41,470 nt of DNA, from positions 1 through 41,470 of the forward strand of contig JANQDY010000055.1 of the NCBI GenBank assembly GCA_028278625.1, written 5' to 3'. Made by a program: the position numbers and the translations under genes. Below are positions 17,393 through 26,705 of the stretch, piece after piece. Numbering within the stretch: position 1 is the stretch's first letter; each line of letters starts with the position of its first letter. The notes under the pieces were generated by a model. The model searched no databases. It was not told the DNA's origin and saw nothing but the letters and a program-made list of their open reading frames with translations. Source of the stretch: Thermodesulfobacteriota bacterium (lineage in GTDB: Bacteria > Desulfobacterota > DSM-4660 > Desulfatiglandales > Desulfatiglandaceae).

Positions 17393-20300
17393 ATGTTCGT
17401 CAATTTCTTCATTGACCGACCCATTTTCGCAGGCGTCATCTCAATTGTCATCTCCCTGGCGGGCGCCGTATGCATCATACTCCTACCGGTTGCCCAGTTC
17501 CCGCAGATCACCCCGCCCACCGTCAGGGTCCAGGCCACCTATACGGGGGCAAACGCCGAAGTGGTGGAAAAAACCGTCACCACCCCCATTGAGGAGCAGA
17601 TCAACGGCGTTGAAGGCATGACCTACATGTCCTCCATCAGTTCCAGTGACGGCACCAGCAATATCACGGTCACCTTTGACGTGGGATACAACCTGGACAT
17701 CGCCGCCGTGGATGTTCAGAACCGGGTCACCATGGCCCAACCCCAGGTGCCCGAAGACGTGCGCAAATACGGCATCACAACCCAGAAGCAGTCCCCCGAT
17801 TTTGTTCTCATCATCTGCCTCTACTCGGAAAACGGTGAGTTCGATGACCTTTTTTTGAGCAACTACGCCGCCATCAATATCGTGGACCGACTCAAACGCC
17901 TTCCAGGCGTCGGAGATGTTGAGATTTTCGGTGAAAAAAAATACGCCATGCGGCTATGGCTCAACCCCGACAAACTCACCAGCATGGACATGACCGCCAT
18001 GGACGTGATCAATGCCGTTCAGGAGCAGAACGTTCAGGTGGCGGCCGGCAGCATCGGCCAGGCCCCCAGTCCGCCCGGTCAGGTCTTCACCTATTCCATT
18101 AACACGCTGGGACGTCTCTCCACCCCCAAGGAATTCGAAGATATCATCATCCGCACTCGAGATGACGGCTCCGTGGTTCGGGTAAAAGATGTGGGCCGGG
18201 TGGAATTGGGGGCTGAAAACTACGGCTGGTATGCGCATTTAAACAGTGGGAAAGCTGCCTGTATCGGTGTGTTTCAGTTGCCGGGAGCCAATGCGCTGCA
18301 GGTGGCCAAGGAAGTTTACGCCAACATGGAGGAGCTCAAAGACCGATTTCCCCAGGGACTCAAATATACCGTCGCCTATGACACCACGCTCTTTGTCAAG
18401 GAATCCATCATTGAGGTGATTAAAACGCTGCTGGAGGCCATGCTGCTGGTTTTTCTGGTGGTCTATATTTTTCTTCAGAACTGGCGGGCCACCCTCGTTC
18501 CCGCCATCGCCATCCCCGTTTCCCTGGTGGGGACCTTTGCGGTACTTGAGGCCTTCGGATTTTCCATCAACACGCTGACGCTGTTCGGACTGGTATTGGC
18601 CATCGGCATTGTGGTGGATGACGCCATCGTTGTGGTGGAAAACGCGTCCCGCTGTATCGACGAAAAAGGGATGTCGCCTAAAGAGGCCACCAAGGCGGCC
18701 ATGGCCGAAGTGACGGGGCCCATCATCGCCACCACCCTGGTTCTCATGTCGGTCTTTGTGCCGGTGGCCTTCATGCCCGGCATCACCGGACAGCTCTACC
18801 GGCAATTCGCCCTTACCATCGCCTTTTCCGTTGGTATATCCGCCATTAACGCCCTTACCCTGAGTCCGGCCCTCTGCGCCGCCCTCCTTCGAAAGACCCC
18901 GGATCGACAGGCCTGGTTCTTTCGAAAATTCAACCAGGTCTTTAACTGGTCCAGAGAAAAGTACTTAAAAGGCGTCAGATGGTTTATTAAGGCCTGGGTC
19001 CTGGTATTCCTGGTCTTTGCGGGCCTTCTTTTTGCCACCTATTACATGTTCAAAATCGTTCCCACCGGTTTCGTTCCATCAGAGGATCAGGGCTATTTCA
19101 TGGTCATGCTGCAGACCCCTGAAGGCTCATCCCTGGACCGCACGGAAAAGGTCTGCGATCAGGTTGAAAAGATCCTTCAAAACATGAAAGGGATTGAAAA
19201 TGTCGTCATGATCGGCGGGTACAACCTTTTAAACTCCGCAAACGATACTTCTTCAGCGGCCGCTTTCGTCATGCTGGACCCCTGGGATCAGCGAACGACC
19301 CCGCAATTGAGTTTGAAAGGGCTTATGGGGACTTTCATGGGTGAGGTGGCCGGCATCAATGATGCGGTCATCATCCCCTTTCCGCCGCCCCCCATTCAAG
19401 GGCTCAGCACCACCGGCGGTTTCGAGTTCGAGCTGCAGGACCTCACGGGCGGCAGCCTTGTGGAACTGAAGGCCATTGCGGGAAAGCTCATTGCGGCCGC
19501 CCGAGAGGAACCGGTTCTGACCCCGCTCAGCACCACCTTTGAAGTCAATTATCCTCAGTTTTACATTGAACTGGACCGCACCAAGGCCAAAAGCCTGAAG
19601 GTCTCCATTTCAGATGTTTTCAACACCCTGCAGACCTTCCTGGGCAGCATGTATGTGAACGATTTCAACAAATTCGGTCGTGTCTACCGGGTGTTTCTGC
19701 AGGCTGAAAAGGATTATCGGGCCAAGCGGGAGGATATTTCAAAGTTGTATGTGCGGGCGGAGGACGGCAGCATGGTACCCCTTTCCGCCCTTGTGAAGGT
19801 CAAACAGATACGGGGTGTAGAAAACGTCAAACATTACAATCTGTTTAGAACCATTTCCATCTACGGGGGCAATGCTCCCGGCTACAGTACCGGCCAGGCC
19901 ATTGCAGCCATGGAAAAGCTGGCCGACGAAAACCTCACCAGCGAATACGGCTACGAATGGACCGCCACCGCTTACCAGGAAATCAAGGCCGGCGGCATGG
20001 CCCCGTACATATTTTCACTGGCCCTGATATTTGCATTCCTGTTTCTGGCGGCCCAATACGAGAGCTGGGTCATGCCTCTCATGGTCATGCTGGCCGTTCC
20101 CCTGGCCATCCTGGGGGCCCTCTTGGCGCAGCACATTCGCGGCATTGCAAACGATGTCTACTGCCAGATCGGGCTGGTCCTGCTCATCGGGCTTGCCAGC
20201 AAGAACGCCATTTTGATCGTGGAGTTTGCCCGGGAGTTGCGGGTTCGCGGGGCATCCATCGTGGAAGCCGCGGTCCAGGCGTCCCGTGAGCGGCTCCGCC

Positions 20301-20545
20301 CGATTCTCATGACCGCCTTTGCCTTCATTCTCGGAGTGGTCCCCATGGTGGTGGCCACGGGCGCCGGGGCCGCCAGCCGTCATTCCCTGGGCACGGCGGT
20401 ATTCGGTGGCATGCTTGCCTCCACCTTTCTGAGCCTGGTGCTGGTGCCCGTACTTTACGTGGTCCTTGAAAGACTCCGGGAACGGGGGAAAAAGCCGGCC
20501 GAGCAAAAACCTTCAGAAAACATCGGGGAAACCTCTTCTATTTAG
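17393..20545 (+). CDS. RND multidrug efflux permease, HAE1 family (AcrB/MexB-like)
   Basis: A 1050-residue proton-driven inner-membrane pump. It opens with MFVNFFIDRPIFAGVISIVI, the standard HAE1 first helix, and continues with the periplasmic porter start PTVRVQATYTGANAEVVE. The proton-relay aspartate pair is in IGIVVDDAIVVVENA and the matching lysine in GLASKNAILIVEFARE. Twelve membrane helices and two large periplasmic loops are evident, and the length is typical. It follows the adaptor by 24 bases and completes a channel-adaptor-pump set. The substrate cannot be predicted from the sequence; hydrophobic drugs, bile-like detergents or solvents are usual for HAE1. No dedicated repressor lies next to the operon. 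Confidence 0.97.
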   Translation: MFVNFFIDRPIFAGVISIVISLAGAVCIILLPVAQFPQITPPTVRVQATYTGANAEVVEKTVTTPIEEQINGVEGMTYMSSISSSDGTSNITVTFDVGYNLDIAAVDVQNRVTMAQPQVPEDVRKYGITTQKQSPDFVLIICLYSENGEFDDLFLSNYAAINIVDRLKRLPGVGDVEIFGEKKYAMRLWLNPDKLTSMDMTAMDVINAVQEQNVQVAAGSIGQAPSPPGQVFTYSINTLGRLSTPKEFEDIIIRTRDDGSVVRVKDVGRVELGAENYGWYAHLNSGKAACIGVFQLPGANALQVAKEVYANMEELKDRFPQGLKYTVAYDTTLFVKESIIEVIKTLLEAMLLVFLVVYIFLQNWRATLVPAIAIPVSLVGTFAVLEAFGFSINTLTLFGLVLAIGIVVDDAIVVVENASRCIDEKGMSPKEATKAAMAEVTGPIIATTLVLMSVFVPVAFMPGITGQLYRQFALTIAFSVGISAINALTLSPALCAALLRKTPDRQAWFFRKFNQVFNWSREKYLKGVRWFIKAWVLVFLVFAGLLFATYYMFKIVPTGFVPSEDQGYFMVMLQTPEGSSLDRTEKVCDQVEKILQNMKGIENVVMIGGYNLLNSANDTSSAAAFVMLDPWDQRTTPQLSLKGLMGTFMGEVAGINDAVIIPFPPPPIQGLSTTGGFEFELQDLTGGSLVELKAIAGKLIAAAREEPVLTPLSTTFEVNYPQFYIELDRTKAKSLKVSISDVFNTLQTFLGSMYVNDFNKFGRVYRVFLQAEKDYRAKREDISKLYVRAEDGSMVPLSALVKVKQIRGVENVKHYNLFRTISIYGGNAPGYSTGQAIAAMEKLADENLTSEYGYEWTATAYQEIKAGGMAPYIFSLALIFAFLFLAAQYESWVMPLMVMLAVPLAILGALLAQHIRGIANDVYCQIGLVLLIGLASKNAILIVEFARELRVRGASIVEAAVQASRERLRPILMTAFAFILGVVPMVVATGAGAASRHSLGTAVFGGMLASTFLSLVLVPVLYVVLERLRERGKKPAEQKPSENIGETSSI

Positions 20546-20633
20546 AGAGGCTTGAAATCTTCAATTTCCTTTTCCTTGGCTTTTCGTTAGAATTGGATCG
20601 ACCCACAGTGTTTAGAAACAAGGAGGAACCGTC

Positions 20634-21113
20634 ATGAGAACATTTAGGCCGTTGCTGCAAACGGTTGTTACCTTAACGGCTTTGCTGATGATCACCGGCT
20701 GTTTCGGCAACTACGGGAAAATCAGAATGGCTTCCGGCGACCACAATGCAACCATACAGGATCTGAAAGACAACTGGGAGAATTACGATATCCTCTATGC
20801 CGGACTCTCAACCGATTCTCCCTCGGCCATCATGTTCGGCCCGAGAGCGGATGGCAAGCGGATCATCGGCGAGAAATGGATGCCGGTCACCGACGGGGCG
20901 GTTGTTGAAGAAATCGTCGGATGGCTCAATTCCTATGTGAATTTCCCCCCCAATCTATACGAAATTCTGAGCCCCAATAACGTTTTCTTCGGCTATATCT
21001 ATGTGTCGCCGACGCTACAGGTTGTCATTAAGGAGATTGATCCGGAAACCCTGGAAGTGGAAAACATTCCCCTGCCGCCCATTGACTACGGGCCGGGCAC
21101 GGGTCGGATGTAG
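20634..21113 (+). CDS. Hypothetical lipoprotein upstream of der
   Basis: A 159-residue protein with a signal peptide and a lipobox ITGC (C23). The mature part contains NYDILYAGLSTDSPSAIMFGPRADGKRI, a possible beta-rich domain, and ends in a proline-rich segment (NIPLPPIDYGPGTGRM). I do not recognise the family. The start has AAGGAGG seven bases upstream. It ends one base before the Der start codon, so translation of the two is likely linked, and it could equally be the last product of a transcript continuing from the RND operon 88 bases upstream. Confidence 0.75.
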   Translation: MRTFRPLLQTVVTLTALLMITGCFGNYGKIRMASGDHNATIQDLKDNWENYDILYAGLSTDSPSAIMFGPRADGKRIIGEKWMPVTDGAVVEEIVGWLNSYVNFPPNLYEILSPNNVFFGYIYVSPTLQVVIKEIDPETLEVENIPLPPIDYGPGTGRM

Positions 21114-21114
21114 C

Positions 21115-22425
21115 ATGCCACCGGTGCTGGCCATTGTGGGACGGCCCAATGTGGGGAAATCGACCCTCTTCAACCGTCTCACACGATCAAAAAGAGCGCT
21201 GGTGGACGACCGTCCCGGCATTACCCGGGATCGGTTGCACGATACCATCCGTCATGAAGGTCTTCAAATGACCCTGGTGGATACGGGTGGTTTCGAAGAT
21301 CTGGGACAGGACCCCCTTCAAAAGGGGGTCCGTGCGCAGGTGGAGACGGCCATTTCCGAGGCGGATCGCGTTATTTTCATGGTCGACGGCCGCGAAGGGG
21401 TGCTGCCGGGCGATGAAGAGATGGCCCAGCTGCTTAGAAGGACCCAAAAAAAGGTCTTTCTCGCCGTCAACAAGATCGACGGGCCTGAAAAAGAGCACCT
21501 GGCCAATGATTTTTACCAGTTGGGCTACCGGACCGTATATCCCCTGTCAGCGGCACACGGCTACGGCGTTAAAGCACTTCTCCATGAACTTACAAAGGGC
21601 CTCTCCCCTTCCCGGGAAGCTTCGGAACACCCGGACGAAATCCGAGTGGCGGTTCTGGGGAAACCGAACGTGGGAAAAAGCTCCCTCATCAACCGCATCC
21701 TTAAAACCGACCGTCTCGTGGTCAGCGAACTCCCCGGCACCACCCGCGACACGGTGGACGCCGCGTTTTCTTATGGCGGCAGAAACTATCTTCTCATCGA
21801 TACGGCCGGCATCCGCCGAAAAAGCCGTGTAAAGGAAAAAGTGGACAAGTTCTCCATGATCAAAGCCATCAAGAGCCTGGATCGATGCCATGTGGCGGTG
21901 ATTCTGCTGGATGGTTCCGAAGGGGTTTCGGACCAGGATGCGCGGATTTGCGGCTACGCTTTTGAAAAAGGGCGGGCCCTTGTGCTGGGGGTCAATAAAT
22001 GGGATTTGGTGAAGGGGAACGCCCAACTGAAGGACCCGTTGGAAAGGGGGATACAGAGACAGCTCAAATTCATATCCTTTGCGCCACGGATCAATATGTC
22101 CGCGCTCACAGGCGAAAGGGTCATGAAACTCTTTCCAAGAATCGATTCGGTCTTCGATCAGTTCTCGCGGCGGATCAGCACCCCGCTGGTTAACCGGGCC
22201 ATTCAGGAATTGATGGAAAAGCATCCGCCACCCAGGATCGGCCGCGGTCGCCTCAAATTCTACTATGGCACCCAGACCCGCACAAGGCCGCCGACCTTTA
22301 CGGTGTTTGTCAATCGACCCGATATGCTCCATTTCTCTTACGAGCGGTTCTTGAACAATCAGTTGGGAATCCATCTCGGCCTGACACAAACACCCATTCG
22401 GCTTGTATTCAGAAAAAGAGGATAG
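21115..22425 (+). CDS. der: Ribosome biogenesis GTPase Der (EngA)
   Basis: A 436-residue essential GTPase that helps assemble the 50S subunit. It has the diagnostic tandem G domains: GRPNVGKST (9-17) with DTGG and NKIDG, and GKPNVGKSS with DTAGIRRK and NKWDL, followed by a C-terminal KH-like domain (PPRIGRGRLKFYYGTQTRTRPPTF). The chosen ATG at 21115 begins MPPVLAIVGRPNVGK, the usual Der start; further upstream codons overlap the lipoprotein gene. Length is typical. No truncation or key-residue loss is seen. Confidence 0.98.
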   Translation: MPPVLAIVGRPNVGKSTLFNRLTRSKRALVDDRPGITRDRLHDTIRHEGLQMTLVDTGGFEDLGQDPLQKGVRAQVETAISEADRVIFMVDGREGVLPGDEEMAQLLRRTQKKVFLAVNKIDGPEKEHLANDFYQLGYRTVYPLSAAHGYGVKALLHELTKGLSPSREASEHPDEIRVAVLGKPNVGKSSLINRILKTDRLVVSELPGTTRDTVDAAFSYGGRNYLLIDTAGIRRKSRVKEKVDKFSMIKAIKSLDRCHVAVILLDGSEGVSDQDARICGYAFEKGRALVLGVNKWDLVKGNAQLKDPLERGIQRQLKFISFAPRINMSALTGERVMKLFPRIDSVFDQFSRRISTPLVNRAIQELMEKHPPPRIGRGRLKFYYGTQTRTRPPTFTVFVNRPDMLHFSYERFLNNQLGIHLGLTQTPIRLVFRKRG

Positions 22426-22456
22426 GCATCCGATCAGAAAGCAGGAGGACAAGCAT

Positions 22457-22825
22457 ATGGAGATAAGAATCCAAGTGGGAAGCCTTACCCTGAACGCCCA
22501 ATTAAACGAATCTCCCACCGCCAAGAAGATTTTCGAGGCCCTCCCCTTTTCCACCCCCTTTGACACCTGGGGGGATGAAATCTATTTTTCAATCCCCGTA
22601 ACAGCCCAGCTGGACGACACCGCCATGGAAGCGGTTTCCCTGGGTGACCTCGGCTACTGGCCCCCGGGGAGCGCATTCTGCATTTTTTTCGGGCCCACGC
22701 CCATGAGCACGGAAGGGAACATCGTACCGGCGAGTGCCGTCAATGTCTTCGGAAAAGTCAAAGGGGATGTATTGCGGCTGAAAAGCGTCATGCATGAAGG
22801 GAACATACACGTCGATAAAGTTTAA
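22457..22825 (+). CDS. Cyclophilin-like fold protein (TM1367/PF04126 type)
   Basis: A 122-residue soluble protein. The pattern ALPFSTPFDTWGDEIYFSIP followed by LGDLGYWPPGSAFCIFFGPTP and the terminal ASAVNVFGKV is that of the small cyclophilin-like family found in bacteria and archaea, typified by Thermotoga TM1367. Members have the barrel but lack known prolyl-isomerase activity, so no reaction is claimed. The start at 22457 has GCAGGAGG about ten bases upstream. It lies 31 bases after der and ends before the XRE regulator's control region. Confidence 0.85.
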   Translation: MEIRIQVGSLTLNAQLNESPTAKKIFEALPFSTPFDTWGDEIYFSIPVTAQLDDTAMEAVSLGDLGYWPPGSAFCIFFGPTPMSTEGNIVPASAVNVFGKVKGDVLRLKSVMHEGNIHVDKV

Positions 22826-22906
22826 GAAAATGAGTGCTCACTTGCCATTGGAATCCCCCATCTCGATTCCTCGGCCTCCCATGCCCGCTTCGGATGATCG
22901 ATAATG

Positions 22907-22952
22907 CAAAAATAGCATATTTTTGTTGACTAGATTGCACATTTGCTATATT
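22907..22952 (+). promoter_or_regulatory. Promoter and palindromic operator candidate before the XRE-cupin gene
   Basis: CAAAAATA (22907-22914) and TATTTTTG (22918-22925) form a perfect 8-3-8 palindrome. Next is TTGACT (22926-22931), a five-of-six -35 box, then TATATT (22947-22952) after 15 bases or TATTTT (22949-22954) after 17. The downstream TTGCTATATTTT is a partial inverted copy of AAAATAGCA in the palindrome. Transcription would begin around 22959-22961, at or next to the ATG, so the mRNA may be leaderless; no ribosome site precedes that ATG. Autoregulation by the XRE protein is an inference. Confidence 0.55.
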
Positions 22953-22960
22953 TTCACCCC

Positions 22961-23506
22961 ATGTCCAGGCCAGATCAGAAAAGACTCGGCAGCAAAATCC
23001 GTGAACTCCGTAAATCCATGGGATTGACCATGCAGCAGCTGGCGGACTTGGTGGGGGTGAATTACACCACCATCTACCGGGTGGAGACCGGTAAAGTCAG
23101 TCCCTCGGTGGTGCTGCTCTCCGATATCGCCCATCAGCTCGGTTCCTCTATAATGGGCCTGCTGAAGGAAGAGCAGGGGCAGTTAACCCTCATTCGTGCC
23201 AAAGACCAGCCCTTTGTGGAATCCGAGGCGATGACCCTCAGACTTCTCATGCCGAAAGGCGTCATCAACGACAACATCTCCATCAGCCTTGGAAAAGGCT
23301 CAGCGGGTGAAATCGTGGATCGCCACGAAACCCCCGGTTATGAACTCGCCTACATTATAAGGGGAAAATGCATTTTCAGGTATGGTGACAAGGACCATGC
23401 CCTGGAACAGGGGGACCTGGTCTATTTCGACGGAAAAGTGAAGCATGCGGTAACCGCCTTGGAACCCCTTGAGTTCCTGGCTATTTATTTCAGAGATCAA
23501 CACTAA
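22961..23506 (+). CDS. XRE-family regulator with C-terminal cupin domain
   Basis: A 181-residue transcription factor. The N-terminal helix-turn-helix (about 8-63, LGSKIRELRKSMGLTMQQL... and VGVNYTTIYRVETGKVSPS) is of the XRE/Cro type. The C-terminal cupin (about 105-178) has DRHETPGYELAYIIRGK and the second motif QGDLVYFDGKVKHAV, and probably binds a small effector. The ATG at 22961 is chosen; an in-frame TTG at 22943 would overlap the -10 region. It lies 16 bases before an ABC importer and acyl-CoA ligase operon, so it likely controls that operon and perhaps itself. XRE-cupin proteins often sense amino acids, polyamines or aromatic acids. Confidence 0.9.
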   Translation: MSRPDQKRLGSKIRELRKSMGLTMQQLADLVGVNYTTIYRVETGKVSPSVVLLSDIAHQLGSSIMGLLKEEQGQLTLIRAKDQPFVESEAMTLRLLMPKGVINDNISISLGKGSAGEIVDRHETPGYELAYIIRGKCIFRYGDKDHALEQGDLVYFDGKVKHAVTALEPLEFLAIYFRDQH

Positions 23507-23522
23507 ATCTTAAGGAGGAAGC

Positions 23523-24779
23523 ATGCAAAAGAGAATGTGGTGTATCTTGGTTGCTTTGGTCGTGGTGTCTGTCTGGATTTTGCCCGTGGCGGTGGGTGCG
23601 GGAGAAAAACCGATTGTGGTGGGGGTTCCCAGTTCCTTGAAAACGCTGGAGGCTTCAGAAGCGTTGAAAGCCATTACCATGGCCGTGGAGGAAATCAATA
23701 AAAAGGGCGGGGTGAAGGTTGGAGAGAAAAGACGACCCATGGAAATTGCCTCCATCGATACCCGAGGCGGCGAACCGGGCGTTCCCATATCCGATGCGCT
23801 TCTGGCCATTGAAAAACTTTTCCTGGAAAAAAAGCCGGACGCGGTGGTGCTGGGACCCTTTCGGTCGGAGGTGCTGCTGGCGGCCATGGACATTTACGCC
23901 AAATACAAGATGGTCAGCATCAATGTGGCCATGAGCCCGAAATTCGTTTCCAAATACAACGGTGACCCGGAGAAATATAAATACTGCTTCCGCATGCTCA
24001 ACGCCAAATATGTGGTGGGCTATCTCATGAAAACCATGGCCAAATTGAAGAAGGACTATGGTTTTGACAATGTCTACATTATTGTCCAGGACGTGCTCTG
24101 GGCCAACGCCATCGGCAAGGGGATGAAGGGATGGTTCGAGAAGAACGGCTGGAAAGTCTCGGGACTGGATGCCTACCCCACCGGGGCGGGGGATTTCAGC
24201 GCATCCCTCATCAAAGCGCAAAATTCGGAGGCACAGGTCATTATGCCCATTTTTGACATGTCTTCCAGCGGCGTGCTGGCCCTTCAGTGGAAGGACATGC
24301 GCGTTCCCGCCGTTCCCGTTGGATTCATCTCGCCGCTCATGGGCTCCAAAGCCGCTGAGACTTTCGGTGCCGACGTTGTGGACGGCGTTGTGAACATTGT
24401 GTTCGAGGCAGGGAACATCCCGTTGGCGAAATATCCCCCGGCGACAGAGTTCTATGACGCCTACAAGAAACGATGGGGAGAGGAGATTCAAGCGGGGCAC
24501 ATGCCCTCCGAGGCCTATGACTCCGTATTCGTCCTGAAAGAAGCCATCGAAAGGGCCGGAAGCCTGGAACCCGACAAGCTCATAAAAGCCATCAACGAAA
24601 CGGATTATGCCGGCAGCATCGGCCGTATCCGGTTCAAGGATCATGAGATTCTGTTTGGAGAAAATCCCCTGGAAAAAGCCATTTTGGTGGTATATCAATG
24701 GAAAGACGGCAAGCGGGTGCCGGTCTTCCCGGATGCGGTGGCCGAAGGCCCCATCGACAAACCCAAATGGATGAAATAG
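23523..24779 (+). CDS. ABC importer substrate-binding protein, branched-chain amino acid type
   Basis: A 418-residue periplasmic protein. It has a cleavable signal peptide (WCILVALVVVSVWILPVAVGAG) without a lipobox, followed by a type 1 periplasmic-binding fold: IVVGVPSSLKTLEASEALKAITMAVEEINKKGG, then PDAVVLGPFRSEVLLAAMDIYAKY and RAGSLEPDKLIKAINETDYAG near the end. The start has AAGGAGG just upstream. It is the first gene of the importer set that continues through livH, livM, livG, livF and the ligase. The ligand is not readable, but the coupled acyl-CoA ligase suggests a carboxylic acid rather than an amino acid. Confidence 0.92.
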   Translation: MQKRMWCILVALVVVSVWILPVAVGAGEKPIVVGVPSSLKTLEASEALKAITMAVEEINKKGGVKVGEKRRPMEIASIDTRGGEPGVPISDALLAIEKLFLEKKPDAVVLGPFRSEVLLAAMDIYAKYKMVSINVAMSPKFVSKYNGDPEKYKYCFRMLNAKYVVGYLMKTMAKLKKDYGFDNVYIIVQDVLWANAIGKGMKGWFEKNGWKVSGLDAYPTGAGDFSASLIKAQNSEAQVIMPIFDMSSSGVLALQWKDMRVPAVPVGFISPLMGSKAAETFGADVVDGVVNIVFEAGNIPLAKYPPATEFYDAYKKRWGEEIQAGHMPSEAYDSVFVLKEAIERAGSLEPDKLIKAINETDYAGSIGRIRFKDHEILFGENPLEKAILVVYQWKDGKRVPVFPDAVAEGPIDKPKWMK

Positions 24780-24836
24780 TCTTTCTCAGGCGACAGGGAA
24801 ACATCAACCGTTCTCAATTGAGCAGGGTGTAAACGG

Positions 24837-25697
24837 ATGCTGGTATACGGTTTTATCAATTCCATGGTTCTGGCCCTGATTGCGCTGGGGTTCAGCATGA
24901 CCTTTGGTATCAGCCGGGTGGCCAATTTCGCCCACGGCGCCTTTTATGTCCTGGGCGGTCTGCTGGCATGGGCGTTTCTGAGAAAACTGGGGATGCCCTA
25001 CTTTCTGGCTGTGATACTGGCGGTTCTGATTGTGGGGGTTCTCGGGGCGCTCATGTACCGGTTTCTGTTGCTACGACTTCGAGGGCTGGAGCTCTCCGAA
25101 GTGATTTCCACATTTGCCATCGGGCTCATGATTCTGGAACTTATGAGAAGCATGGGGATCATGGGATTCCAGTATCGGCTTCCGCCATTTGTTTCCGGAT
25201 CGGTCAAGGTGTTCGGTACCTATGTGGGAATTCAGCGGCTGATCATCATAGGTGCCGGCATCCTGCTCCTGATCCTGCTATACCTTTTTGTCCATCACAC
25301 CCGCCTTGGACTCGCCTTTCGGGGCGTGGCCCAGGATGATCATACGGCCTTTACCGTGGGCATCAACCCCGACAAGGTATCCATGTTGAGCCTGATGCTG
25401 GGCTCAATGATGGTATCCCTTGCCGCCGTGCTGATTCTCCCTTTAGGCACCATCAGCGTGGATGATGGTTACGACATCCTTTTGAAGTCTCTGGCGGTCT
25501 GCATTATCGGCGGTCTTGAAAGCACGCTGGGGGTACTGGTGGCGGCCTTCATTCTGGGGTATGCCGAAGTGCTCACCAGCATGTACATATCCTCTTCCCT
25601 CACCATGGTCGTCCCCCTGCTGTGCATGTTGATCATTTTGTTGATCAGGCCGTCGGGCCTGTTCGGAAAACACAAGGAACTGGAAGAGCGCATATGA
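24837..25697 (+). CDS. livH: ABC importer permease, LivH type
   Basis: A 286-residue inner-membrane permease with about eight hydrophobic helices. The N-terminus MLVYGFINSMVLALIALGFSMTFGISRVANFAHGAFYVLGG is the usual LivH opening, in which NFAHG is diagnostic. A cytoplasmic loop VAQDDHTAFTVGINPDKVS, needed for ATPase contact, precedes the last helices (SLAVCIIGGLESTLGVLVAAFILG). It ends in an ATGA overlap with livM. The symbol describes the subunit type; branched-chain amino acids are not shown as the substrate. Confidence 0.93.
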   Translation: MLVYGFINSMVLALIALGFSMTFGISRVANFAHGAFYVLGGLLAWAFLRKLGMPYFLAVILAVLIVGVLGALMYRFLLLRLRGLELSEVISTFAIGLMILELMRSMGIMGFQYRLPPFVSGSVKVFGTYVGIQRLIIIGAGILLLILLYLFVHHTRLGLAFRGVAQDDHTAFTVGINPDKVSMLSLMLGSMMVSLAAVLILPLGTISVDDGYDILLKSLAVCIIGGLESTLGVLVAAFILGYAEVLTSMYISSSLTMVVPLLCMLIILLIRPSGLFGKHKELEERI

Positions 25698-26692
25698 AGG
25701 AAAAGAGACGGAAGGAACGGATCGACAGGGGCATCAAGGCGGTTACGGACGACATTTACTGCCTTTCTTCTTTAAGAGAAATGGCATATCTGGTTTTGCC
25801 CAGGGTGCTGCCGGTGTTGCTCCTGCTCCTTTTGATCTGCCTGGTTCCCCTCTATTGGAAGAAGGTGCTGGTCATCACCTTCATTATGGCCATCATGGCC
25901 ATCAGTTGGGACTTCATGGCTTCCTGCGGGCTCATTTCCCTGGGACAGGCACTCTTTTTTGCGGTGGGAGCATATCTTGCGGGAAGCATGAATTACTACC
26001 TGCACATGCCAGTGTACCTGACCCTGCCCCTGGCCACCCTTCTGGGGGGCGCCCTTTCAACCGTTCTCATTTTTCCGGCCCTCCGGTTAAGGGGAATGTA
26101 TTTTTCCATGGTAACCCTCATCATCCCCCTGATGTTGATGCGGGTGGTGGAAGCGACCAAAATCGTCGGCGGTACTGAAGGAATCAGCGCCCTCAGTTCA
26201 TTGCCGGGGCTCTATTTCAGCGTCGGATTGAGCCTGGCGGCCCTTCTGGTGACCCTTTTCGGTTTAAGGCGGCTGGTTGCCACCGATTACGGCATGATTT
26301 TCATCGCCCTGAAAGACAATGACCGGGCCGTTGAGGCATCGGGGCTGGATACTTTGTGGTTCAAGGTACAGGCGATTTTTATCGGAAGCGGTATCTGCGC
26401 CTTCTGTGGCGCTTTCATGACCCATTACCACATGAGTGTGGGGATGAGCGCCTTTGCATTGGATCTATCCATCTTTCCCATCGCCGCCTGTGTTGTGGGA
26501 GGCGTCGGAACCCTTGCGGGTCCTCTCTTGGGGGCGGTGATTCTGGGGCCTCTCTCGGAAGCCCTGCGAAGCTTCGGTACCTTCAGGATCGTCATCTACT
26601 CGGCGCTGCTGGTGGTTTTCATTGCGGGTATTCCTGAGGGCATTTTTCCCTATCTCAGGCGAAAATACGAACAGATCGAAAGATGGGTGTAG
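25694..26692 (+). CDS. livM: ABC importer permease, LivM type
   Basis: A 332-residue inner-membrane permease. A charged N-terminal segment (KEKRRKERIDRGIK) precedes about ten helices. LivM landmarks are SWDFMASCGLISLGQALFFAVGAYLAG, LRLRGMYFSMVTLIIPLMLMRVVE and the coupling loop ALKDNDRAVEASGLDTLWFKVQAI, followed by GVGTLAGPLLGAVILG. The start at 25694 overlaps the livH stop (ATGA), which decides it among several in-frame starts. LivH and LivM would form the heterodimeric channel. Confidence 0.93.
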   Translation: MKEKRRKERIDRGIKAVTDDIYCLSSLREMAYLVLPRVLPVLLLLLLICLVPLYWKKVLVITFIMAIMAISWDFMASCGLISLGQALFFAVGAYLAGSMNYYLHMPVYLTLPLATLLGGALSTVLIFPALRLRGMYFSMVTLIIPLMLMRVVEATKIVGGTEGISALSSLPGLYFSVGLSLAALLVTLFGLRRLVATDYGMIFIALKDNDRAVEASGLDTLWFKVQAIFIGSGICAFCGAFMTHYHMSVGMSAFALDLSIFPIAACVVGGVGTLAGPLLGAVILGPLSEALRSFGTFRIVIYSALLVVFIAGIPEGIFPYLRRKYEQIERWV

Positions 26693-26705
26693 GGGGTCGC
26701 TGGCG

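Noticed and set aside
21547..22566. A 339-codon open frame antisense to der.
   Set aside because: It overlaps a certain essential gene completely, contains no recognisable domain and is an artefact of GC-rich codon usage.
23655..24698. A 347-codon open frame antisense to the importer binding protein.
   Set aside because: Shadow of a confident gene; His/Asp/Gly-rich composition typical of antisense reading.
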